Assembly: GCF_002575655.3 (NCBI RefSeq)
Contig: NC_053039.3
Coordinates: 379,293,633 to 379,357,632, forward strand
Direction: 5' to 3'
Length of the DNA: 64,000 bases
Source of the DNA: Aegilops tauschii subsp. strangulata
Lineage: Eukaryota > Streptophyta > Magnoliopsida > Poales > Poaceae
The notes below the pieces were generated by a model, which searched no databases, was not told the origin of the DNA, and worked only from the letters and a program-made list of their open reading frames with translations. Below are positions 21,271-32,969 of the stretch, one piece after another; position 1 is the stretch's first letter, and every line of letters begins with the position of its first letter. The position numbers and the translations under genes are program-made.

Positions 21271-22772
21271 TGATACGTCTCCAACGTATCTATAATTTAT
21301 GAAGTATTCATGCTGTTATATTATCTATCTTGGATGTTTAATGGGCTTTATTATACACTTTTATATGATTTTTGGGACTAACCTATTAACCTAGAGCCCA
21401 GTGCCAGTTTCTGTTTTCTCCTTGTTTTAGAGTATCGCAGAAAAGGAAAACCAAACGGAGTCCAATTGACATGCAACTTGACGGAGATCATTTTTGGACC
21501 AGAAGAAGCCCACGGAGTACCGGAAGTAGGCCAGAAGAGTCCCGGGCTGCCCACGAGGGTGGGGGCGCGCCCCCCTGCCTCGTGGACAGCCCGGAAACCC
21601 CCCCTGACGTGAAATCAATGCCAACACCTCTCATATATACCCAAACTTCCAGAAAGAAACCTAGATCGGGAGTTCCGCCGCCAGAAGCCTCTGTAGCCAC
21701 GAGAAATCAATCTAGGCCCTCTCCGGCACCCTGCCGGAGGGGGCCATCATCACCGGTGGCCATGGAGGAGTATCCCGGAGAGGCCATCATCGCCATGAAG
21801 GCCAAGGACCAGAGGGAGAACCTTTCCCCATCTAGGGGGGAGGCCATGGAGGAGGAAGCACAAGGGGGAGAACCTCTCCTCCTCTCTCTTGGTGGCACCG
21901 GAGTGCCATCGAGAGGGGAATCATCGCCGCGTTGATCGTCTTCATCAACATCACCATCATCATCACCATCCTCATCTCTTTTACGTGGTCCACTCTCCCG
22001 CACCCCGCTGTAATCCCTACTTGAACATGGTGCTTTATGCCACATATTATGATCCAATGATGTGTTGCCATCCTATAATGTTTTGAGTAGATATCTTTTG
22101 TCTTTGGGTTGATTGATGATCTAGATTGGTATGAGTTGTATGTTTTACTTTGATGCTGTCCTATGGCGCCCTCCGTGTCGCGCAAGCGTGAGGGGTTCCC
22201 GCTGTAGGGTGTTGCAATACGTTCATGATTCGCTTATAGTGGGTTGGTGAGTGACTGAAACACAAACCCGAGTAAGGGGATTGTTGCGTATGGGAATAAA
22301 GAGGACTTGATACTTTAATGCTATGGTTGGGTTTTACCTTAATGATCTTTAGTAGTTGCGGATGCTTGCTAGAGTTCCAATCATAAGTGCATATGATCCA
22401 AGTAGAGAAAGTATGTTAGCTTATGCCTCTCCCTCATATGAAACTGCAATAGTGATTACCGGTCTTGTTAACGATTGCCTAGGACAATTCCACACACCGA
22501 TCCACCATTATTCTACACTCGCTATTTATAATATTTAGTAATATATTCTAACTTCATGATAACAGCACCTACTTTTATATTTTATCTCTCCGATATCATA
22601 CAAAGTTATCCTTGGAAGCAAACGTTCGGTGTACGTAGAGTCGTATCAGTGGCAGATAGGGCTTGAGAGAATATTGATCTTACCTTTAGCTCCTTGTGGG
22701 TTCGACACTCCATACTTATCACTTCCACCTTTGGAAATTGCTATGATGATTCCTTGCACTTGGGGATTATCA
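21271..22772 (+). repeat. 5' LTR of element D
   Basis: It is paired with 35569-37114. Two segments present in the other copy are missing here: about 20 bp in a GGGCGCGCCC context near 21570, and about 41 bp near 22612. A TATA-like ATATATA lies at 21633-21639. Confidence 0.88.
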
Positions 22773-22781
22773 AGCTCTTTT

Positions 22782-22799
22782 CTGGCGCCGTTGCCGGGG
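22782..22799 (+). promoter_or_regulatory. Primer-binding site of element D, tRNA-Asp type
   Basis: TGGCGCCGTTGCCGGGGA is complementary to the 3' end of plant tRNA-Asp including CCA. It lies nine bases after the LTR end. Confidence 0.8.
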
Positions 22800-23831
22800 A
22801 GCAATAGCGTGGGGTTGATATTCTCGTGTGTGCTTGTTTGCTTTCGTCACTAAGTAGATTTTGTTTTTCCTTTTTGTTTCTGTTTAGTTGTGGGTGAAAC
22901 ATACAAAAAAATTAAAAGAATGAAAATACAAAAAAATTACTTGCCTTTCATGCCTAAAAAGTTTTTCAAAAATACAAGTGATTGGAAAGTTATGCGTTGA
23001 AGAAGTGAGGGTCGACCTTGAGCACTTGTGTTCATGCTCACGGAAACAATGTAGAATTTTTCATGGAAGTTTCTCTGTAAATAATTATCCCCTTGTATAT
23101 ATCCATTGTATTATAAAAATAAATGTGCCAAGATTTGGTTTTAGGATGATTAGATTGCTTGTTTGCTATGTGCAGAACAAAAACAGAAACTTTGGCTGTA
23201 GTGCATGATTTTACATTTTTTACTGGAAAGTCAAATGGGTCTGAAACTTTTTGCACATTACTTCTGTAAAAATTGTTCAAATTTTCAAATTTAGTTCATA
23301 ATTTTAGGAGTTACAGAAGTTTACTAAACTTCCAGATTACTACAGACTGTCCTGTTTAAGACAGATTCTGTTTTCGATGCATTGCTTGCTTGTTTTGATG
23401 AAACTATCGTTTTCTATCAGTGGATTAAGCCATGGAAAAGTTATATTACAGTAGCTATAATTCAAAAACAAAATATGAATTGGTTTGCAACATTATTTAT
23501 AGTAGTGATTTGCTTTGTTATACTAACGGATCTCACAAAGTTTTTGTTAAGTTTTTGTGGATGAAGTGTTCGAAGAACGAGGAGTTACCGATGTGAGAAG
23601 AATAAAGAGAGGCAAAAGTTCAAGCTTGGGGATGCCCAAGGCACCCCAAGTAAATATTTAAAAGGATACTCAAGCATCTAAGCTTGGGGATGCCCCGGTT
23701 GGAATCCCATCTTTCTTCTTCAACAATTATCGGTATACCTCGGTTTTTGTTTTGTTCACATGATTTGTGTCCTTTGTGTTTTTCTTTTTCTTCAAGAACC
23801 ATGATAGTATGAGATGTCCCTTCATCAATTT

Positions 23832-23980
23832 ATAGAATGCTTCATGTGCTTCACTTAAATCTTTTAAGTATGATCTTATAGAATTGCTCTTTGTGCTTCA
23901 CTTAAATCTTTTGAGTATGGTTTTATAGAATGCTTCATGTGCTTCACTTATACATTTTGAGCTTGGATATTGGTTAGTAT
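23832..23980. repeat. Minisatellite, about 47-bp unit, three copies
   Basis: TGTGCTTCACTTAAATCTTTT-type units occur near 23846, 23893 and 23939 with a spacing of 46-47 bp. A weaker copy lies near 24005. It is within the non-coding interior of element D. Confidence 0.7.
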
Positions 23981-24050
23981 ATATTAATTGTAGAATGATC
24001 CATGAACTTCACTTCTATCTTTTGGAGTATGAATAATACTATAATTTAAA

Positions 24051-24188
24051 GTGGGTTTGGAAGATTATCAACTTTAGGAATTAGTGATTCCACTATTTTG
24101 GAGGGTGTTGAATCTTAGTGTGATATTTATGAAAGTGGATTTGGAAGAGTGTCAACTTTAGCTAGTAATGATTCCACTATTTCGGAAG
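24051..24188. repeat. 84-bp direct repeat, two copies
   Basis: GTGGGTTTGGAAGATTATCAA at 24051 and GTGGATTTGGAAGAGTGTCAA at 24135 start two copies that share TAGTGATTCCACTATTT-type sequence. They lie in the interior of element D. Confidence 0.65.
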
Positions 24189-25916
24189 AGGTTCCAATTG
24201 AGTATGAGAACAAAGTTTCTATCCATGCTTCTACTGAAAATTATTATGAGGGAGGAATACATGCTTGTAGGAGTTGCAATAATATCAAGTTTCCTCTCTA
24301 TGTGCTTAAAGTTTTGAAGTTATACTTGTTTTGCCTTCCTATGCTAGTTGATTCTTGTTCCCATAAGTTGTGTGCTCACAAAATACCTAGTCATAGGAAG
24401 TGGGTTAGATTTAAATGTGCTAGTCATATTCTTCAAGATGCTCTCTTTGTGTTTCGATTCTTGTCTATTATGTGAGCATCATTGAAATCATCATGCCTAG
24501 CTAAAAGGCATTAAAGAAAAGCGCTTGTTGGGAGACAACCCAATATTTACCCTTACTGTTTTTGTGTGTTTACATGATTAAGCTACTGTATTAATCATGT
24601 TTTATAGCTTTCGTTTCAATAAAGTGCCAAGTAAGACCTTTGGGAAGACTTGGGAGAAAGTCAATGTGATCTTGCTGTAAAAAACAGAAACTTTGCGCTC
24701 ACGAGATTAGCTGTCATTTTTTTTACAGAAGAGTGCTTTTTAGTTGATTCTTTTTGAAGAAGATTAATAGACAAATTCCACACGTCTACCAGTTTATTTC
24801 ATAATTTTTGGAGTAGCAGAAGTATGGTTTATGTTCATATCATTACAGACTGTCCTGTTTCTGACAGATTCTGTTTTCATTGCATAGTTTGCTTGTTTTC
24901 TAGTTTCTATGACTTATATTTCTCAATATAAATTGTAGAAATGATATGGTACAGTAGGAATTGTGTGAGAACAGTTATGAAACTTGCCCTTAACAGTACC
25001 AAAGTGAATGGTTTACTCTTTATCATACTAACCTATCTCACGAAGTTTGGTTAAGTTTTGTGTGATTGAAGTTTTCAAGCTTTGGGTGAGATATCGATAT
25101 GAGGAGAATAAGGAGTGGAAAGACCCTAAGCTTGGGGATGCCCAAGGAACCCAAAGTTAATACTCAAGGAAGACTCAAGTACCTAAGCTTGGGGATGCCC
25201 TGGAAGGCATCCCCTCTTTCGTCTTCAAAACTATCGGTATACCTTACTCGGAGCTATATTTTTATTCGTCACGTGATATGTGTTTTGCTTGGAGCGTATT
25301 TTCAATTTTACTTGCTGTTTGAATAAAATCATTGGATCTGAAATATTGAATGAAAAAGAATCCTCCCATGGCTAGTTAATTATTTGACTACTCAGTGTTC
25401 TTCACTCATATCTTTTGGAGTAGTTTGTCATTTACTCATGTGCTTCACGTATATCCTATGAGTAAATGGTTGAATAAATTGAATGTCATAAATCTGAATC
25501 TATATATGTTTCATATGCTTATAATATGGGGAGTAATGACTTCACACATAACAAGTATAGGTAGTAAACTTGTTGAAAGTTAGCAAACGTAGAATTGGTC
25601 ACTTGAACAATTCATGAAAGAATATTGAAGGGAGAGGGATTTCACATATAAATATACTATCTTGGACATCTTTTATAATTGTGAGCACTCATTAAAATAT
25701 GACATGCTAAAAGGTTGATGTTGGACAAGGAAGACAACGTGATGGGTTATGTTTTCTTATATCTGAAATAAAGTATATTGTCATGGATCGCCCAACACGT
25801 TGGGCTTGCCTTTCCCCCTCATGCTAGCCAAATTCTTTGCACCAAGTAGAGATACTACTTGTGCTTCCAAATATTCTTAAACCAAGTTTTGCCATGAGAG
25901 TCCACCATACCTACCT

Positions 25917-27645
25917 TGTTGGGAATCGTAGCATAATTTTAAAATTTTCCTACGTTCACCAAGATGCATCTATGGAGTATACTAGCAACGAGGGGAAAGG
26001 AGTGCATCTACATACCCTTGTAGATCGCGAGCGGAAGCGTTCCAATGAACGTGGATGACGGAGTCGTACTCGCCGTGATCCAAATCACCGATGACCGAGT
26101 GCCGAACGGACGGCACCTCCGCGCTCAACACACGTACGGTGCAGCGACGTCTCCTCCTTCTCTATCCAGCAAGGGGAAAGGAGAGGTTGATGGAGATCCA
26201 GCAGCACGACGGCGTGGTGGTGGATGTAGCGGGTCTCCGCAGGGCTACGCCGAGCTTCTACGAGAGAGAGAGAGAGAGAGAGAGAGGTGTTGTAGGGGAG
26301 GAGGGAGGCGCCCAAGGCTGTTGTGTGCTGCCCTCCCTCCCCCCCTTTATATAGGCCCCTGGGGGGGTGCGCCAGCCCCAAGAGATGGGATCTCAAGGGG
26401 GGCGGCGGCCACAAAGGGGGGAAGGGGTTGCCTTGCCCCCCAAGGCAAGGGGGAACTCCCCCTAGGGTTCCCAACCCTAGGCGCAGCGGGGGAGGCCCAA
26501 GGGGGGCGCCCCAGCCCACTAGGGGCTAGTTCCCTTCCACTTTCAGCCCACGGGGCCCTCCGGGACAGGTGGCCCCACCTGGTGGACCCCCGGGACCCTT
26601 CCGGTGGTCCCGGTACAATACCGGTAACCCCCGAAACTTTCCCGGTGGCCGAAACTGGACTTCCTATATATAATTCTTCACCTTCGGACCATTCCGGAAC
26701 CTCTCGTGACGTCCGGGATCTCATCCGGGACTCCGAACAACTTTCGGGTTTCCGCATACATATATCTCTACAACCCTAGCGTCACCGGACCTTAAGTGTG
26801 TAGACCCTACGGGTTCGGGAGGCATGTAGACATGACCGAGACGCCTCTCCGGTCAATAACCAACAGCGGGATCTGGATACCCATGTTGGCTCCCACATGT
26901 TCCACGATGATCTCATCGGATGAACCACGGTGTCGAGGATTCAATCAATCCCGTATACAATTCCCTTTGTCAATCGGTATGTTACTTGCCCGAGATTCGA
27001 TCGTCGGTATCCCAATACCTTGTTCAATCTCGTTACCGGCAAGTCTCTTTACTCGTACCGCAATGCATGATCCCGTGACTAACGCCTTAGTCACATTGAG
27101 CTCATAATGATGATGCATTACCGAGTGGGCCCAGAGATACCTCTCCGTCACACGGAGTGACAAATCCCAGTCTCGATCCGTGCCAACCCAACAGAAACTT
27201 TCGGAGATACCCGTAGTGCACCTTTATAGTCACCCAGTTACGTTGTGACATTTGGCACACCCAAAGCACTCCTACGGTATCCGGGAGTTGCACAATCTCA
27301 TGGTCTAAGGAAAAGATACTTGACATTGGAAAAGCTCTAGCAAACGAAACTACACGATCTTTTATGCTATGCTTAGGATTGGGTCTTGTCCATCACATCA
27401 TTCTCCTAATGATGTGATCCCGTTATCAATGACATCCAATGTCCATAGTCAGGAAACAATGACTATCTGTTGATCAACGAGCTAGTCAACTAGAGGCTTA
27501 CTAGGGACACTTTGTGGTCTATGTATTCACACATGTATTACGATTTCCGGACAATACAATTATAGCATGAATAATAGACAATTACCATGAACAAACAAAT
27601 ATAATAATAACCATTTATTATTGCCTCTAGGGCATATTTCCAACA
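25917..27645 (-). repeat. 3' LTR of element E
   Basis: It aligns with 32970-34690. The polypurine tract in minus reading is GTGCAAGTGGGAGAC at 27646-27660. It contains a (GA)n run at 26261-26286 that is longer than in the other LTR. Confidence 0.92.
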
Positions 27646-27677
27646 GTCTCCCACTTGCACTAGAGTCAATAATCTAG

Positions 27678-30600
27678 TTACATTGTGATGAATCGAACAC
27701 CCATTGCGTCCTGGTGTTGATCATGTTTTGCCCTAGGGAGAGGTTTAGTCAACGGATCTGCTACATTCAGGTCCGTGTGTACTTTACAAATATCTATGTC
27801 TCCATTTTGAACACTTTCACGAATGGAGTTGAAGCGACGCTTGATATGCCTGGTCTTCCTATGAAACCTGGGCTCCTTCGCAAGGGTAATAGCTCCAGTG
27901 TTGTCACAGAAGAGAGTCATTGGGCCCGATGCATTGGGAATCACCCCTAGGTCGGTAATGAACTCCTTCATCCAGACTGCTTCCTGTGCTGCCTCTGAGG
28001 CTGCCATGTACTCCGCTTCACATGTAGATCCCGCCACGACGCTTTGCTTGCAACTGCACCAGCTTACTGCTCCTCTATTCAAAATATACACGTATCCGGT
28101 CTGTGACTTCGAGTCATCCAGATCTGTGTCGAAGCTAGCGTCGACGTAACCCTTTACGACGAGCTCTTCGTCACCTCCATAAACGAGAAACATATCCTTA
28201 GTCCTCTTCAGGTACTTCAGGATATTCTTGACCGCTGTCCAGTGTTCCTTGCCGGGATTACTTTGGTACCTTCCTACCAAACTTACGGCAAGGTTTACAT
28301 CAGGTCTGGTACACAGCATGGCATACATAATAGACCCTATGGCCGAGGCATAGGGGATGACACTCATCTCTTCTATATCTTCTGCCGTGGTCGGGCATTG
28401 AGCCGTGCTCAATTGCACACCTTGCAATACAGGCAAGAACCCCTTCTTGTACTGATCCATACTGAACTTCTTCAATATCTTGTCAAGGTATGTACTCTGT
28501 GAAAGACCAATGAGGCGTCTTGATCTATCTCTATAGATCTTGATGCCTAATATATAAGCAGCTTCTCCAAGGTCCTTCATTGAAAAACACTTATTCAAAT
28601 AGGCCTTTATACTTTCCAAGAATTCTATATCATTTCCCATCAATAGTATGTCATCCACATGTAATATGAGAAATGCTACAGAGCTCCCACTCACTTTCTT
28701 GTAAACACAGGCTTCTCCATAAGTCTGTGTAAACCCAAACGCTTTGATCATCTCATCAAAGCGAATGTTCCAACTCCGAGATGCTTGCACCAGCCCATAG
28801 ATTGAGCGCTGGAGCTTGCACACTTTTTTAGCATTCTTAGGATCGACAAAACCTTCCGGCTGCATCATATACAACTCTTCCTTAAGGAAGCCATTAAGGA
28901 ATGCCGTTTTGACGTCCATCTGCCATATCTCATAATCATAGTATGCGGCAATTGCTAACATGATTCGGACGGACTTCAGCTTTGCTACGGGTGAGAAAGT
29001 CTCATCGTAGTCAACCCCTTGAACTTGTCGATAACCCTTAGCGACAAGTCAAGCTTTGTAGATGGTCACATTACCATCTGCGTCCGTCTTCTTCTTAAAG
29101 ATCCATTTGTTTTCTATGGCTCGCCTTTCATCGGGCAAGTCAGTCAAAGTCCATACTTTGTTTTCATACATGGATTCTATCTCGGATTTCATGGCTTCTA
29201 GCCATTTGTCGGAATCCGGGCCCGCCATCGCTTCTTCATAGTTCGAAGGTTCACCGTTGTCTAACAACATGATTTCCAGGACAGGGTTGCCATACCACTC
29301 TGGTGCGGAACGTGTCCTTGTGGACCTACGAAGTTCAGTAACTTGATCTGAAGTTTCATGATCATCATCATTAACTTCCTCCCCAGTCGGTGTAGGCACC
29401 ACAGGAACATTTTCCCGCGCTGCGCTACTTTCCGGTTCGGAAGGGGTGACTATCACCTCATCAAGTTCCACTTTCCTCCCACTCAATTCTTTCGAGAGAA
29501 ACTCCTTCTCTAGAAAGGACCCGTTCTTGGCAACGAAGATCTTGCCTTCGGATCTGAGGTAGAAGGTATACCCAATAGTTTCCTTAGGGTATCCTATGAA
29601 GACGCATTTTTCCGATTTGGGTTCGAGCTTTTCAGGTTGAAGTTTCTTAACATAAGCATCGCATCCCCAAACTTTTAGAAACGACAGCTTAGGTTTCTTC
29701 CCAAACCATAATTCATACGGTGTCGTCTCAACGGATTTAGACGGTGCCCTATTTAAAGTGAATGCGGCAGTCTCTAAAGCATAACCCCAAAATGAGAGCG
29801 GTAAATCGGTAAGAGACATCATAGATCGCACCATATCCAATAGAGTGCGATTACGACGTTCGGACACACCATTTCTCTGAGGTGTTCCAGGCGGCGTGAG
29901 TTGTGAAACTATTCCACATCTCCTTAAGTGTGTACCAAATTCGTGACTTAAATATTCTCCACCACGATCTGATCGTAAGAATTTTATTTTCCTGTCACGT
30001 TGATTCTCAACCTCACTCTGAAATTCCTTGAACTTTTCAAAGGTTTCAGACTTGTGTTTCATTAGGTAGACATACCCATATCTACTTAAATCATCAGTGA
30101 GAGTGAGAACATAACGATATCCTCCGCGAGCCTCAACACTCATTGGACCGCACACATCGGTATGTATGATTTCCAATAAGTTGGTTGCTCGCTCCATTGT
30201 TCCGGAGAACGGAGTCTTGGTCATCTTACCCATGAGACATGGTTCGCACGTGTCAAATGATTCGTAATCAAGAGACTCCAAAAGTCCATCTGCATGGAGC
30301 TTCTTCATGCGCTTGACACCAATGTGACCAAGGCGGCAGTGCCACAAGTATGTGGGACTATCGTTATCAACTTTACATCTTTTGGTATTCACACTATGAA
30401 CATGTGTAACATCACGTTCGAGATTCATCAAAAATAAACCATTGACCAGCGGGGCATGACCATAAAACATATCTCTAAAATAAATAGAACAACCATTATT
30501 CTCAGATTTAAATGAGTAGCCATCTCGAATTAAACGAGATCCAGATACAATGTTCATGCTCAAAGCTGGCACTAAATAACAATTATTGAGGTTTAAAACT

Positions 30601-31658
30601 AATCCCGTGGGTAGATGCAGAGGTAGCGTGCCAACGGCGATCACATCGACCTTGGAACCATTCCCGACGCGCATCGTCACCTCGTCCTTTGCCAGTCTCC
30701 GTTTATTCCGTAGTTCCTGCTTTGAGTTACAAATATGAGCAACCGCACCGGTATCAAATACCCAGGAGCTACTACGAGTACTGGTAAGGTACACATCAAT
30801 TACTTGTATATCACATATACCTTGGGTGTTGCCGGCCTTCTTCTTGTCCGCTAAATATTTGGGGCAGTTTCGCTTCCAGTGACCACTTCCCTTGCAATAA
30901 AAGCACTCAGTCTCGGACTGGGGTCCATTCTTTGACTTCTTCCCGGTAACTGGCTTACCGGGCGCGGCAACTCCCTTGTCGTCCTTCTTGAAGTTCTTCT
31001 TACCCTTGCCCTTCTTGAACTTAGTGGTTTTATTCACCATCAACACTTGATGTTCTTTTCTGATCTCTACCTCAGCTGATTTCAGCATTGAATATACCTC
31101 GGGAATGGTCTTTTCCATCCCCTGCATATTGTAGTTCATCACAAAGCTCTTGTAGCTTGGTGGAAGCGACTGGAGGATTCTGTCAATGACCGCGTCATCC
31201 GGGAGATTAACTCCCAGCTAAGACAAGCGGTTGTGCAACCCAGACATTCTGAGTATGTGCTCACTAACAGAACTGTTCTCCTCCATTTTACAGCTGAAGA
31301 ACTTGTCGGAGACATCATATCTCTCGACCCGGGCATGAGCTTGAAAAACCAGTTTCAGCTCCTCGAACATCTCATATGCTCCATGTTTCTCAAAACGCTT
31401 TTGGAGACCCGGTTCTAAGCTGTAAAGCATGCCGCACTGAACGAGGGAGTAATCATCAGCACGCTGCTGCCAAGCGTTCATAACGTCTTGGTTCTCAGGG
31501 ATTGGTGCTTCACCTAGCGGTGCTTCTAAGACATAATCTTTCTTGGCTGCTATGAGGATGATCCTCAGGTTCCGGACCCAGTCCGTATAGTTGCTGCCAT
31601 CATCTTTCAGCTTGGTTTTCTCTAGGAACGCGTTGAAATTGAGGACAACGTGGGCCAT
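27678..31658 (-). pseudogene. Gag-Pol polyprotein of element E, two in-frame stops
   Basis: One frame of 1327 codons starts ATG at 31658 (MAHVVLNFNAFLEKTKLKDD). The order is Gag, zinc knuckle CFYCKGSGHWKRNC (about 30865-30905), protease with FDTGAVAHIC, integrase with an HHCC finger (HCRLGHIG and CEPC), core acidic residues in HTDVCGP, RSDRGGEY and GVSERRN, reverse transcriptase with LHVDDILL (near 28660), and RNase H with YVDASFDTD, CEAEYMA and DNTGAI. It ends at 27678. This is the Copia order, with integrase before reverse transcriptase. The stops are TAG at 31218-31220 (Gag, probably from CAG) and TGA at 29049-29051 (IYKA-stop-LVA, probably from CGA). The length matches BARE-type polyproteins. 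All catalytic motifs are otherwise intact. Confidence 0.92.
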
Positions 31659-32969
31659 TTGATCTACAATACATAGTGTAAAGATTTAGACTAAGTTCAT
31701 GATAATTAAGTTCATATAATCAAATTATTTAATGAACTCCCACTCAGATAGACATCCCTCTAGTCATCTAAGTGAAACATGATCCGAATTCGACTAGGCC
31801 GTGTCCGATCATCACGTGAGACGGACTAGTCAAGATCGGTGAACATCTCCATGTTGATCGTATCTTCTATACGACTCATGCTCGACCTTTCGGTCCTCCG
31901 TGTTCCGAGGCCATGTCTGTACATGCTAGGCTCGTCAAGTGAACCTAAGTGTATTGCGTGTGTTCCGAGGCCATGTCTGTACATGCTAGGCTCGTCAACA
32001 CCCGTTGTATTCGAACGTTAGAATCTATCACACCCGATCATCACGTGGTGCTTCGAAACAACGAACCTTCGCAACGGTGCACAGTTAGGGTGAACACTTT
32101 CTTGAAATTATTATAAGGGATCATCCTACTTGCTACCGTCGTTCTAAGCAAATAAGATGCAAAAACATGATAAACATCACATGCAATCAAATAGTGACAT
32201 GATATGGCCAATATCATCATGCTCCTTTGATCTCCATCTTCGGGGCACCATGATCATCTTTGTCACCGGCATGACACCATGATCTCCATCATCATGATCT
32301 CCATCATTGTGTCTTCATGAAGTCGTCACGCCAACGATTACTTCTACTTCTATGGCTAACGCGTTTAGCAATAAAGTAAAGTAATTTACATGGCGTTTAT
32401 TTAATGACACGCAGGTCATACAAAATAATAAAGACAACTCCTATGGCTCCTGCCGTTGTCATACTCATCGACATGCAAGTCGTGATTCCTATTACAAGAA
32501 TATGATCGATCTCATACATCACATATATCATTCATCACATCTTCTGGCCATATCACATCACATAGCACTTGCTGCAAAAACAAGTTAGACGTCCTCTAAT
32601 TGTTGTTGCAAGTTTTTACGTGGTTTGTAGGTTTCTAGCAAGAACGTTTCTTACCTACGTATGACCACAACGTGATTTGCCAATTTCTATTTACCCTTCA
32701 TAAGGACCCTTTTCATCGAATCCGTTCCGACTAAAGTAGGAGAGACAGACACCCGCTAGCCACCTTATGCAACTTGTGCATGTCAGTCGGTGGAACCAGT
32801 CTCACGTAAGCGTACGTGTAAGGTCGGTCTGGGCCGCTTCATCCTACAATGCCGCCGAAACAAGAAACGACTAGTAGCGGCAAGAAGAATTGGCAAACTC
32901 AACGCCCACAACTGCTTTGTGTTCTACTCGTGCATAGTAACTACGCATAGGCCTGGCTCATGATGCCAC
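31659..32969 (-). other. 5' leader of element E
   Basis: This is the untranslated leader between the right LTR and gag. Minus reading just after the LTR gives TGGCATCATGAGCCAGG, the primer-site position (about 32952-32968). No gene is seen. It contains the 60-bp tandem duplication listed next. Confidence 0.65.
31901..31999. repeat. 60-bp tandem duplication in the leader of element E
   Basis: TGTTCCGAGGCCATGTCTGT starts at 31901 and again at 31961. Each is followed by ACATGCTAGGCTCGTCAA, so the two units are identical over about 38 bp. Confidence 0.85.

Larger units (their letters stand above)
22800..25911 (+). other. Interior of element D, non-coding, with diverged duplication
   Basis: No protein family is recognised. 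The stretches around 23290-23770 and 24790-25250 are diverged copies of each other. Shared phrases are CAGACTGTCCTGTTT, GACAGATTCTGTTTTC, AAGCTTGGGGATGCCCAAGG and ATCGGTATACC, in the same order. The region ends at the TACCT target site of element E. Confidence 0.65.

Noticed and set aside
26045..26779. Long proline/glycine/arginine-rich frames inside the LTRs of element E (also 33145-33824)
   Set aside because: They are GC-rich LTR sequence read in frame. They are not conserved as protein between the two LTRs, which differ by frameshifting indels.
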